Source: Thunnus maccoyii (taxonomy: Eukaryota > Chordata > Actinopteri > Scombriformes > Scombridae). Taken from it: a stretch of 64,000 nt of DNA. Positions 13,158 through 28,621 of this stretch are shown here, piece after piece (the stretch's first letter is position 1; every line of letters starts with the position of its first letter). The stretch covers positions 15,113,291 through 15,177,290 of the forward strand of contig NC_056553.1 in the NCBI RefSeq assembly GCF_910596095.1, given 5' to 3'. The notes beneath the pieces were generated by a model. The model did no database searches and was not told the origin of the DNA. It saw nothing but the letters and a program-made list of their open reading frames with translations. Made by a program: the position numbers and the translations under genes.

Positions 13158-14266
13158 GGGTGTTTTGGTTTAACAAGTGACTGTGTTAACTGGTGACTTT
13201 CAGCTGAACTGTCCTTGATTGTCGTGGTGACGGCAGCTGTTGAAAACACAAACAGAACACGTAGGTATCCCCTTATCAATTTTAGTTTAATCAATACAAA
13301 CTCATCTGTGTTTATTATCTACGCTAACCATTTACAGAAGTCAAATTGTGCTCAGCAAGACACATTAACCTCTCGCAATGTTTCCTATAATTTGAGAAAC
13401 AAAACATAGCATATAAACTGGCAGCGCAGCTGTAGCCTATCTTGGGATTTTATAGTGTTTTTTATCCACCCGGTTTGACCAGCCTACCGTCTGTTTAAAT
13501 CATGACCCATAAGTGTGGGATACTGCAACAAGATTCAGTGTTTCCACTATCCCTGCAATGAATTTATCCACAATTTTAGACCAGATGTTTCCTCCTTATG
13601 TTCCTTCTGCAAAAAGGAGATTGAGTCCTTTTCCCTCTTTTTTTTTTCATATGTCTGTACTCATTCAAGTAACTTTCGGACTCAAATGTCCTTCTTAATC
13701 TGGGAGACTCATAAGATCTTTGTCCCTGTTACAGAAAGTATGGTCTTATTTTTGAATGAAGAGTCTAACAACAATGAAGTTTCTTCAGTTTCTTCCTAAC
13801 AAAAACATGTTTTATGTAAGTTATATTTATTTCTCTCTTAATTTCTGTATTATGTATCTTTGTACATCGTACAATTGTATTTATGTGATTCGTTTTTTTT
13901 TCTCCGATGCTCCCTGTACTGTTGTTTGTATTGTAATATTGTTGTGTTATTAATAAAGTTTAAAAATAAAAATAAAAACAAAAAATAAAAAGATTCAGCG
14001 TTTCCTCTACCCTTGACAGTTGACAAAACATTTAAAAAGATTAGCTAATTTCAGAAAAAAATACGTGAAGAAATGTTAATACGTCTTGTTGGCGACACCA
14101 TTTAATTTACATAATGTCAAAAAAGGACAAAAGGATCAGACCAATAGATACTTAAGGTTATTATTTCTGTTCGTGTTTTCAACAGCTGCTGTCACCACGA
14201 CAACCACGGACGCATTCGGCTAAAAGTCACCAGTTAACATGGTCAATCGTTAAACCAAAACACCGG
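13158..14266. mobile_element. Element with ~100-bp inverted terminal arms, LINE nested inside
   Basis: The left arm (13158-13256) and the reverse complement of the right arm (14165-14266) align over about 100 bp at roughly 85% identity by eye. Shared blocks include GTGTTTTGGTTTAAC, GTTAACTGGTGACTTT, GTCGTGGTGAC and CAGCTGTTGAAAACAC. The arms enclose about 0.9 kb, of which roughly 0.45 kb is a younger LINE insertion. No transposase frame is visible. A non-autonomous DNA transposon is the simplest reading; an inverted duplication is the alternative. It lies in the mtrr 5' intron. Confidence 0.6.
13556..13990 (+). mobile_element. 5'-truncated L1-like LINE, 3' end only
   Basis: The decayed reading frame contains the CSFCKKEIES Cys-motif typical of the ORF2 C-terminus of fish L1-like elements. 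It ends with an AATAAAG-type signal and an A-rich tail. The copy is flanked by imperfect ~24-bp target-site duplications (13531-13555 and 13991-14014, both starting AGATTCAG). The minus-strand copy at 26.4-27.0 kb is the same family. Confidence 0.75.
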
Positions 14267-14588
14267 ACGTTGCGTCAGTTTTGGACGTTCACAGCATGCA
14301 CTTTTGCATACATTATCAACTACACGTGGACTCAAGCATTTTATCTATTTTATGAAATCTATATCAATGTAACTTCATGCTGTCAGCAAAGTTACACGTT
14401 GTAGCTAATAACTGACAACTACGTAAGTTAGCTATGACAGCAGGGAGACTAACGTTTACCATGTGTTGCCCATATCTAATCGCCAGTGGGTGCCTTTTTC
14501 GAGCTAAATCTATCCAGTTTAAAACTTAAGTACAAATATGTAAGTTAAGTGTCATAAAAAGCAGAAGTTGTTGGAAAATAGGCTGTAC

Positions 14589-14640
14589 CTTCTCAGGACC
14601 GTTGTGGAAATTCATTCAGTACGAGTCCCTCCCGTTGGGA
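14589..14640 (-). other. mtrr: Probable mtrr 5' non-coding exon with an overlapping upstream ORF
   Basis: A good donor (GAGAAG|GTACAG, exon end at 14589) faces the acceptor of the first coding exon (12832). The exon contains an ATG at 14615-14613. After splicing it would encode a 12-residue peptide (MNFHNGPEKDAL) whose stop overlaps the mtrr start codon region. The 5' limit is unknown. Confidence 0.55.
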
Positions 14641-15001
14641 ACTCACGCGAGATTAGACGAGCACAGACTTGAACGTGATCGGAAGAAACCACATTACAAA
14701 ACCCATTTCCCTCCAGTTTGACTCTTAAAATACTCTATATGAAATGCTTCTAATGATGTTTCGGAATCATTATAAAAAAGTTAAAGTGATTTGTTGTCAT
14801 CCTGAATAAAAATGGTGCAAATGTGTAATAATAAGACACAGTTGACGTGACTTGGTTCCTTCCTCCCCGCCCGTGGATCCTTCCAGAATTTGCCTGCAGA
14901 CCGGTGCGGCTTTCAGCTCAGCCACACTCCACAGTTACACAGCAAAACTCATCTTTTTCATCCGTGCTTCACCTAATAAGTGACCCAATCCGTCAGCCAA
15001 C
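14620..15001. promoter_or_regulatory. Shared divergent promoter region, mtrr (-) and cct5 (+)
   Basis: Less than 0.4 kb separates the probable mtrr first exon from the cct5 ATG. Visible motifs are a CRE-like TGACGTGA (about 14843-14850), a GC-box-like CCCCGCCCG (about 14865-14873) and a heat-shock-element core TTCCAGAA (14881-14888). The heat-shock element fits a chaperonin gene. There is no obvious TATA box. Start sites cannot be placed from sequence alone. Confidence 0.55.
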
Positions 15002-20109
<5,108 letters not shown>

Positions 20110-20450
20110 AGGCCTCCTGAACACCAGTAGGCTCGGCTGTGCTCTGGAACACTCAAAGATGTCTGAGCTGCTCTAGAGATTTTAGGCACTTCCCCGAGCA
20201 CCATGTCCAAACCGCACTGCGTATTGCTATTTATCGTTTGATACAAAATGTTCAAGCTGTTGTAGTATCAAAGTCACCATTAAAATGTTGGTCCGCTGAA
20301 ATTTCCAGACTCTGTAGTTCTGATTTCATGCTCCCAGTGTTGAACATGATGATAATACTTGACTTTTATTTGTATACTCCATGTTAGGTTACATTATTAT
20401 GTCTTTCAGAACTTCAATAAAATGTTTGCAAGCATGACGTATACAGAAAG
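20110..20450 (+). other. cct5: cct5 3'UTR with AATAAA at 20416-20421
   Basis: A 3'UTR of about 0.3 kb follows the stop and contains a canonical polyadenylation signal. The end is estimated from the signal. Confidence 0.7.
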
Positions 20451-20826
20451 TGGTAAGATTACACCTCTTTAAGTGTTCTTTAATGCTTGCAATCTTACAT
20501 GTACAAGACAACATACTGCATCCAGTTTGTGAAAGTGCTTAATAGCTTTGGGTCCACAACATAAATTCACATTTAACTGGTATTGAAATCACAGTTTCTT
20601 AATGTCCAAAGGTTCAGACTCCTAAATTAAAACATACAAAAAAAAGTCACCAATCAAACAAAGATTTGGGCAACAATGACCAGCATGCTATAAAGAGTAC
20701 CTCTACATTTTACTTTTTGGCCTTGTCATCTTTTCATCTTGTCTATGAAACAAGGTTAAAGGCACCAGTTGCTTGTCCAGTGTTACATGTCCCTGACTGT
20801 TGCGCTGGCTCGTCTGACCTTCTCAG
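20451..20826 (-). other. cmbl: cmbl 3'UTR with ATTAAA at 20484-20479
   Basis: Downstream of the cmbl stop on the minus strand there is an ATTAAA signal only about 60 bp from the cct5 signal on the other strand. The two transcripts therefore end nearly on top of each other. Confidence 0.5.
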
Positions 20827-22358
20827 TTACATGTACTTGTTCAGCCAATTAAGCATGTCTGTTCTGGACTCCTGAATGCTTGATCTGTCTGCAGGGTTGA
20901 TGTCCTCTCTCTTGCGGTGAACAAACCCATGAGTCTGGCCAGGAAAGATCTTGACCTGGTAATCCACCGTGCATTTCTCCTTTAGCTTCGCTTCAAGGAC
21001 TCTCACCTGAAGAGCAGAAGGATGTCAGCACAGGTTGTTGGTGGTTGTATATCAGAGATTGTAGCATATTAGAGGGTTATGGAAATTATTGCAAGGATGC
21101 CATTTGGTATTTAAGTACCAGGCAGGTATACCATCACTATCAAACTGGCAGAAATCCTTTATCTGTTGAAAGCTATTAAGTTGATGCATACTAACCTGGT
21201 CCAGTGGGATAACCTCATCTTTCTCTCCAAAGATGAATAGTGTAGGACTCTTCAGCTCATATCTGTCCTCTTTCTCACGGATGATCCCTGTACAGTATTG
21301 CATAAGCCCATCACAAAATTCAACCAACAGAAACTATACTGCGTCCATTCCTAGATGTGCATAGTCTTGCTTCTGTGCTGCGTCAATGTGTTATGCATTA
21401 TGAAAATGAAGTTGGCACCACTGCCACCAAGACAAAATCATGCATATCTCTCATTCAAATCTCTTTTTGTGCATAAAATATCTGAAATTATATTTTTAAA
21501 TAAGTCAGGCTCTATTGTTAAAATAAACTGTGACACTTCATGCAGAAATGACAGACCATAGACTGACACTCCAGCTTTGACCTCTGGATACTGCAGGGCC
21601 AGGTAATGTGTGGCAACCCCTCCCCAGCAGAAGCCTACTGCTCCGATGTGTTTGGCCCCACACTGCTCCTTCAGGAACCTCAGCACTACATCCACCTCTC
21701 TGGGAAGGAAATGTTAAGGTCAATAGTGAACAAATGTCTAGAAAATGAATGTTATCACAAAAATCCACATCATATGAACAATTGCTCTATTTAAATGACC
21801 TAGAATGTGAAATACAATAATGAAAACCAACACCAACTAGAGCTAGATATTTCAACTTTCACCTTGGACATTTAGCTGCTCAATAAACTGAAAATTAGAC
21901 TTCTAGTTACTTGTTGATGTTGGTCGGCTTTTTGTCTTCAAGCCACTCCTGAAATTTTGACCAGTCATGTGATGGACTCCATGGTTCCTTTCCAACATAG
22001 AAGTCTGGACAAACAGCACTGCTCAGGGAAAAAAAAAAAAAAAGGTCAGAGAAAATCACTGTTATGCAAGCTTGTAAACATCATATTAAAGCTAAACAGT
22101 ACATTACAGAACACACAGTGGAGGAATACTGTATTTTACCCACATGTATCCATTGGCTGCCAGCATATCAGCCATGTATCTGGTGTTGGGAAGCTGCCAT
22201 CCATAGATGTCTTGTATGACAATGATGGCCTTGTCAGATGCAGCGGAAGGCTTTACTAGATAAGCTTTAGTGTGCTCTATCTGAACCTCCTGGCCGAGCC
22301 CCCCGTACTCCATCCGATCCCCGATATCACAGGGGCATGGCTTAGCCTCATTGGCCAT
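20827..22358 (-). CDS. cmbl: Carboxymethylenebutenolidase homologue (dienelactone hydrolase family)
   Basis: Cytosolic alpha/beta-hydrolase; the human protein hydrolyses ester prodrugs. Coding exons in transcript order: 22358-22144, 22018-21911, 21699-21557, 21287-21196, 21006-20827. They total 738 nt, or 245 residues, the same length as human. The catalytic triad falls at the family positions: Cys132 in GFCWGG, Asp179 in EKDEVIPL and His212 in GQTHGF. The start is the ATG at 22358, beginning [10 protein letters not shown]; an acceptor-like AG just before it suggests an upstream non-coding exon. Two donors are possible at the end of the first coding exon; ACAT|GTGGGT keeps the frame and restores the conserved NGYIAVCPDF block. 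No defects are visible. It is tail-to-tail with cct5. Confidence 0.95.
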
Positions 22359-23618
22359 CTGCTGACAGACAGACACAGTCAGGTGGGAAGTGGGAATACT
22401 AATTAAAATGGACATTTCTCTGAACTGTGCACGTGCTGGGAGTCACTTAACCATGGTTATGAAAACATTGCAACACAATGACAAAGCACTTTTCAAACAA
22501 AAAAAAATCTACAATGGAGTGAAGTTTAAAAAGCAGTACAATACATACCGTATCGGTTTCTGGTGAAAGAGGAAACAATCTGTCTATCTAATCGAGTCTT
22601 TTGTAGCCGTAAAAAGTTGCAGCAAAGTATTGATTGTGTATGAATATTGTCAAGTTAGAAAGGCAGCAACAAATTCCTGCCATGATCTTCAAAATAAAAG
22701 CTGTAAGTACACCTCTTTATTGGATGTTCTGAGCAGCCTTTGGATGGTGGATTCAACATTAAATTAAAACACTGGGTGTTAGTAATAGTCATACATGCTA
22801 ATGCAAGGCTATAGGGTTGCCAATACTTGGTAGCGATGAGAAAGATTTAGACAATTTTAAGTATACCGAAACATTTTGAGTCTCAATTACATATCTGTGG
22901 TGCAGCTACATGCAACCTAGTTCTTTATCAACACACTTTCAAACAAGAATCCTTTGAAATACCGTTAATTAGTCCCAGAGATCCTTTAATTTGTCCATTA
23001 ATTTGCAAAGGTCAGATTCCTTAAAAATGACCAAAAAAAAAATTTTACCCCTTTTAACCACTCAAAGTATGCAAATAATCTATTTAAAATTCCTTAATTT
23101 ATTTGAATCCATTAATAATCACCTTAAATGTCCATGAAAAATAATTCAGTCATTATTAATGGGTAAATTAATGGGACTTTAAAGTAAAAATAAATAAAAA
23201 GGGATTCTTAGTTTCTCAGTCACAATGACTCATCTCTATTGCTGTTGAGTTAAGCTATGACATTTCACACACTCAATAGCATGAAGTCACATGACAGCTT
23301 AACTTCAAGAGATAAAAATATTTATGGTTGTTTTTTTTTTATTTGCTGTGTTTACTATTGTAAGTAGTTTATGCATAAATCCTAAATCAACCTCTAAATC
23401 GGATGTAATCTTGTGTTCTGTGTAAGTGTGTATACTTTTCACAATGAACATATAACTTGACATTTTGCATACTTCAGACAACTTCTTCCGGTAATACTGT
23501 GACTACTTGTACCAAATTGTCACTGTTTGCTAGACAAACAATGACGGACAAAGAGCGGAGAGGTTTTTACAGATTACTGATTGTTGCACAGAGCTCTGGT
23601 TCAGGTGGTGTGCCTAAA
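22359..23618. other. Spacer upstream of cmbl; no gene recognised
   Basis: AT-rich sequence that must contain the cmbl 5' exon and promoter, but I cannot place either. No convincing open frame, RNA gene or clear repeat is visible. Confidence 0.4.
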
Positions 23619-23692
23619 AGGCACCGCTGGGATTCGAACCCAGGATCTCCTGTTTACTAGACAGGCGCTTTAACCAACTAAGCCACGGCGCC
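23619..23692 (-). tRNA. tRNA-Thr (anticodon AGT)
   Basis: The minus strand folds into a complete 74-nt cloverleaf. The acceptor stem is GGCGCCG/CGGTGCC with discriminator T. The D-arm contains AGTTGGTTAA, the anticodon stem CCTGT/ACAGG presents AGT, and the T-arm is CTGGG-TTCGAAT-CCCAG. There is no intron. A TTTT run immediately after the 3' end is a pol III terminator. Internal A and B boxes are intact. From memory it matches the human tRNA-Thr-AGT gene essentially base for base. It stands alone between cmbl and marchf6. Confidence 0.97.
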
Positions 23693-23814
23693 GGTGATGG
23701 CCGGATATCATAGACCAGTAGTTCATGTCCACGCATATGTCATGGTCAACTTTCCCACTTTCGTTTTCCAATCAAGACTCATTGTCAGCACCGCTCTCTG
23801 TGTTGGTTTAGTCC

Positions 23815-23945
23815 CCTCTTTGCAGGGTTATTTAGTTTTCTTAACGTTCCGCGAACGTTCGTTTTTTGGTAAAATTACTGTTCGTGGAACATAAGACAAA
23901 CTTTCTGTAATAACCCCCAGGCAACGTTCCCCGAACTGAAAGTGG
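23815..23945. repeat. Repeat remnant rich in GAACGTTC/AACGTTCC palindromes
   Basis: Several copies of the palindromic AACGTTC/GAACGTT words occur within about 130 bp, including CGCGAACGTTCG and CAACGTTCCCCGAAC. This resembles a dispersed teleost repeat, but the family was not identified. Confidence 0.35.
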
Positions 23946-25237
23946 TTTGCTGGAAAGATGTGTTATTAGATAATTATGAAATCCATGCTTTCGTTTATGA
24001 GATTGTTTTCCTGTATGTCACAGTTTCAGTGAACACGTGAATGCAAACAGAAATACAAGATTAAAAAATACAATAAAACTAACTGGCTTGAGAAAAACCA
24101 ATAAAGTAAAAAAAAATAAATAAATAAAGATAAGTAGTCCGTGGCCTTTATTTAAATAATAATGGAGACAAAATGGTTTTTTTTTTTACTGTTAGTTAGA
24201 ACAAAATAACATTACAGATAGAGCCTTTTTGTTAAGAGAAGATTCAATAGTTTTGACACGAAGCTCAAAAATAAAGGTTTGCTTGCAGAGGATTTGCATC
24301 TGTGTGATATTTGTGTGCTAAAAGCAATCACACTTTGTTCCTCTCACTCTTTATTATTCCACTACTTCTTATTCCACATGCCGTATGTTTTTTGGACCTT
24401 TTCAACTGCTGCACTTTGTGCTAGAAAAAACATTCAAATGTCACTGCAATTCAGCAGACGTGTGCTGTCTGAGTTGGAACTTTTGTCAATTTCAAACTCT
24501 CTGTTGTGATACCTTTTGTTCTTTTGCAGCAATTTACGTCTAAAGTGGAAGCTTTTACAGCAGTTTTCAGATCTCACCAGTGCAGAGCAAAGATTGTTTT
24601 TAGACCAGAAAATAAATTCTAAACACATCTCACTCCCACAGTTTTAAAGCTTCAAGCACAAATCATACCTCAAAATGTTGCCACAAGCCCCCTCTCTCTC
24701 AAAATGTAAATACATTCCCATAAGAGTTATAGTTTTTGAGATCTAGACTTCAATTGATAGCAAGTACACTGTCCAACTCTCACTGACATTGACATTGACA
24801 GTACTAATTGCAGGTGCTCCCTCCTGTTTCTTATACTTACAGATTCTCTTTTCCTTCAAATACTGTGTACAGATATTATATATCCTCATTCTAAACTAAT
24901 CCTGCTGTTACCAATGATGTACAAACCTCTGGGCTACAAACTTTAGTTATAAGCAAATAAATTTTCCCTCAACAAAATTGGAACTTTTTCTCAATACATC
25001 AGGGCTAGTCTGCCAGCTCACTGGTTTAAAACATGCTCATGGTCAGATTCTCAATGAGGTTTGATCCTTGCTCCTGGCAAGACTGCTCTTTTTAAGGAAA
25101 TACAGGCACAGAGACACACAGCTGGTTCTAATCAGCTGATTGAGATTCTCTCTTTCCCTTTTAATTGTAAGTACATTCAAACCTTCCGTGGCTTCAGGTT
25201 TCATTAACAATTCAAAACTGTTTCAGTCTCTCACACG

Positions 25238-25239
<2 letters not shown>
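23946..25239. other. Intergenic, no gene recognised
   Basis: AT-rich spacer with an A-rich stretch (about 24,100-24,130) and no coding or RNA signal that I can support. Confidence 0.4.

Positions 25240-25287
<48 letters not shown>
25240..25287. repeat. (CA)n microsatellite
   Basis: An uninterrupted CA run of about 23 units lies in the cmbl-marchf6 spacer. Confidence 0.95.
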
Positions 25288-25291
<4 letters not shown>

Positions 25292-26377
25292 ATACATAAA
25301 ATCTCTTCAAATTTAGTTGTTGAAAGTGTTAGCTTATTTGAATATACTTCCCAGCAGGTATTGCAGTGGTGTGAAAATTGTCCAGAAAACCTTTTATCTG
25401 GACAATTTACATGATGGAGGCTATTGTTTGTCAGAGGAGTCAGATAGTTTTCTCTCTGATCAACATCAAAACAATTCAAACCATGATGAAGATAGATGTG
25501 TATGTTACTCACTTGCTGCAGACTGTTACACTTCTGACTTTTATATAACCTCCCCTGTAAGTGGTGCTACAATATTAAAATAAATTGCTTGTAGCAGCAG
25601 CAGCAGCTGGCAGTCTGATCAGCTAACAGCAATCAAATGCATTTTCTTCAGGAAATGCACATTCTAGTAGGTTAATAAGGTCAATAAATTTAAAAGTGGT
25701 CATATCTAGTTTTGTTAGTATTCAAGCGTAAACCAGATGTCCTGGAGAAAGATTCAGTCACACTGATCACTGGTGGTATCGTCTGTCACTTATTACAATG
25801 TGTTTGTCTGCAGTTAAGATGCAGTTGAGTTTAATGCTACTGCTGTTGTTTTATGATTAAGTAAGAGATATGGAAGTTATTACAAGATAAGGCCTCAATG
25901 TTTTTTCTCTTTGGTGAATGAGATGTGTTTCCATAGAAAACACCATGAAAATCAAGGACATCAGTATCACAAGCTTAAATAAGGTTTACTTATGGTTAAG
26001 AGAGGATTGCAAAAGAAAGAAAACATATGGAAGTATAAGTTGGGTTAAAATACCAAGTTTAAGTTTAAAGGGAAGGAAAATTATGTTGAAGGGGAGGACA
26101 CATGGATCATTTATTTAATTTTCATGAAAGTTTACATAATATGCAGTTTTAAGGAAACTGATGAACAATGAAGAAGAGCATAAAGATAAACATTGAGGAT
26201 TGACAAATTGAGAACCGTAGTTTTTGTTGTAAAATTCTCACAACAAAACAATTTTATAGAAGGGAAAATCTCACAAGATGGTCCACAGTATTCAAACTTG
26301 TGCTAAAAATGTTGTTGTATATTATAGTTGTTTCAAGAAACATCCTGTAGATGTCGCTGTTTAACGTGGACAGATGT
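25288..26377. other. Intergenic, no gene recognised
   Basis: No supported gene or RNA is visible. The short open frames do not resemble known proteins. Confidence 0.4.
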
Positions 26378-26960
26378 TTTTTTTTGTTTGTTTTTTGTTT
26401 TTAAACTTTATTAACAACACAGTAATGATACAATACAAACAGTATAGGGAGTATTGGAGAAAAAAATAAACCAATAAACCACAAAAACAAAAGCAGAAAT
26501 AAAATTTTACGATGTAAATCATACGTAATACAGAAATTAAGAGAGAAAAATAAATAAATATAACTTAAAAAGTGAATAAGCAACATTGCAAACCAATTTA
26601 AATCATCTGGCAATGTTGTCAACAATGTTTCTCAAGAGATGAGATGTCCTGCAGATCTGAATGTCAACATAAAACAAGTTTTTGTTAGGAAGGAACTGAG
26701 GAAATCTGGCTTTGTGAATATGATGTTTGTCCAAAAGACACATCAACTTTATCAAGTTATCATTTAAGTCCAAAAGTTTCTTGAATGAGTACAGACATAA
26801 AATAAATGAGAAAAGGACTCAATCTTCTTTTTGCAGAAGGAACATAAAGTGGAAACATTATGTCTAAAATTGTGAATGAATTAACTGCAGGGATAGTATC
26901 TGTGTAAAATTTTAATATGGATTTCTTTAACTTTATAGGGGACAAAAAAATCTGTTAAAT
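26378..26960 (-). mobile_element. 5'-truncated L1-like LINE, 3' end, minus strand
   Basis: The left edge is a T-rich tract (the poly-A tail on the minus strand) next to TTTATTAA. The minus strand then encodes decayed ORF2 C-terminal sequence, with the motif C-S-F-C-K-K-x-I-E-S seen in the 13.6 kb copy. The two copies share the stretch around HNFR...LCSFCKK and are the same family in opposite orientation. The inner boundary is approximate. Confidence 0.7.
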
Positions 26961-27159
26961 TCAGGGCAAATATTCCTACAAAGGTTAGGAAACATCACTT
27001 TCCAAGGATGAAAGTGCCTACCCAGTAAGTAACATTAGAGAGGAAAAGTGAAGAAGTTAACAGCACTTTGTCCAATTTAGATACTGATCTAGATTTTAAT
27101 TGTGTTTAGAAACGAGCCCCTGGCGTTGTAATATCAAAAGATTAATATAAGTAACATCA

Positions 27160-27289
27160 ATACCTATCTATTCAGGAAGACTCTTATCTTAACATCTTAA
27201 CTCTTATTATTATTATTTTCTTTATGTTGTGTGTTCAATTATTAATACTGTAAGCACTTTGAGTTTCACTGTGAATGAAAAGTGCGTTA

Positions 27290-27372
<83 letters not shown>
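27160..27372 (+). repeat. Retroelement-like 3' tail followed by a (TTA)n(TAA)n perfect palindrome
   Basis: The sequence TAAGCACTTTGAG...AAAAGTGCGTTATG resembles the 3' tail of teleost LINE or SINE elements that end in simple repeats. It runs into about 41 nt of TTA units (27292-27332) followed by about 40 nt of TAA units (27333-27372). Together they form an almost perfect 80-bp inverted repeat without a spacer. Confidence 0.6.
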
Positions 27373-27399
27373 GCTTACCCTCATCAACGCTTACCCTTC

Positions 27400-27857
27400 A
27401 CAACCACGTGACGGTTGTTGTCCCTGCCGTAAAGCTTGAACCGCTGTCGTAAAGTCAAACTATTGTGACCTGACAGCCAGTAAGCAATGACGTTAGCGCA
27501 TGCGTATAGCGAGCTTAGCTAGCCGTTTGTCTCCGAGGTCTAAACTGTCATTACAGAAACACGGAGGATGTAACGTTTTTCAAGTTTATTTTTACATTAA
27601 AGATACACCGCAAAAAATAAAACCGTAGCGACGAACACAAGCTGGATGTGAAAAGGGACACAAAGAAGCGAGCGCTGGAGTTCAGTCGGAGGGGAAACCA
27701 TTTTATGATTGTCAATGCATCCGACCCACAAGGATATAAGTTACTACTCGTCTCGCTAGCTAAGTTAGCTAGCTAAACGATATTGTCCGTGTCGTGGATG
27801 GGTTCACTGTACACGGTACTCCTGGAAGAAACGGTGACCGGTGCTTAGCCGAACAAC
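27400..27857 (+). promoter_or_regulatory. marchf6: marchf6 promoter and 5'UTR region
   Basis: GC content rises before the marchf6 start. An NRF1-type GCGCATGCGT (27496-27505) and a TGACGT half-CRE (about 27488-27493) are present. No TATA box is evident. This is typical of a housekeeping promoter; the start site is not determinable. Confidence 0.55.
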
Positions 27858-28150
27858 ATGGATACTGCCGAAGAAGGTAAACAGAGACTTGTCGTTGCTT
27901 CCCAGCTAACTAGAGTTGAGTAGCACATCAACGGGAGCCAAGCCTGCTGCTGAGCTGGCCTGCTAGTGGTTAACTGAGCTGAGTAGCTTAGCTGAATAGC
28001 CTGTAAATGTGGTGTGTGAGATGCATTCAGAAAAACGAGAGAAGGCAGCAAAACATAGAGCTTCATATAAAGGTATATACTGTGAAGCAGCAATGTAACA
28101 GCATAGAAAGGACCAGAAGTTACTGGTGATGTCATCATGAGTATAGATAT

Positions 28151-28184
<34 letters not shown>

Positions 28185-28553
28185 GAGGGAAGTTTCTTGT
28201 GTAACTCAGTCAAGTGTGAGGATCTTGCTAATTAGAGTAGCTAACATGACCAGTTTCGTGTTTTGGGGGGGGGGGTTCTTAACAGGGAAATGCAATTCAG
28301 TTGTCCGTTTGTTGATTCCATTCAACTCATGGCGTTCTGCAGTATAACCCAAGAAACAAATGCCTAAATCAATAATCAATATAATATGTCAAGCTATCCA
28401 TAAATAAGGTAGGAATGTAATCAAAAATGTGTGCACTAGAATAATAATCAAAATAAGCTGTCATGAAGGAAACTCACATTGTTGCTTAGTTTTAGTCTGC
28501 TCATCACTGGCTTGCTTGGCTCTGACAATGGGAACAATATACTCACCCACATG

Positions 28554-28621
<68 letters not shown>

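Noticed and set aside
22139-22143. Alternative donor four bases downstream at the end of cmbl coding exon 1
   Set aside because: Using it breaks the reading frame; the upstream GT restores the conserved block and the 245-residue length.
25231-25512. Minus-strand frame ending in alternating Cys-Val
   Set aside because: It is translation of the (CA)n microsatellite.
27229-27411. Leu/Ile homopolymer frame
   Set aside because: It encodes the (TTA)n(TAA)n palindrome only.
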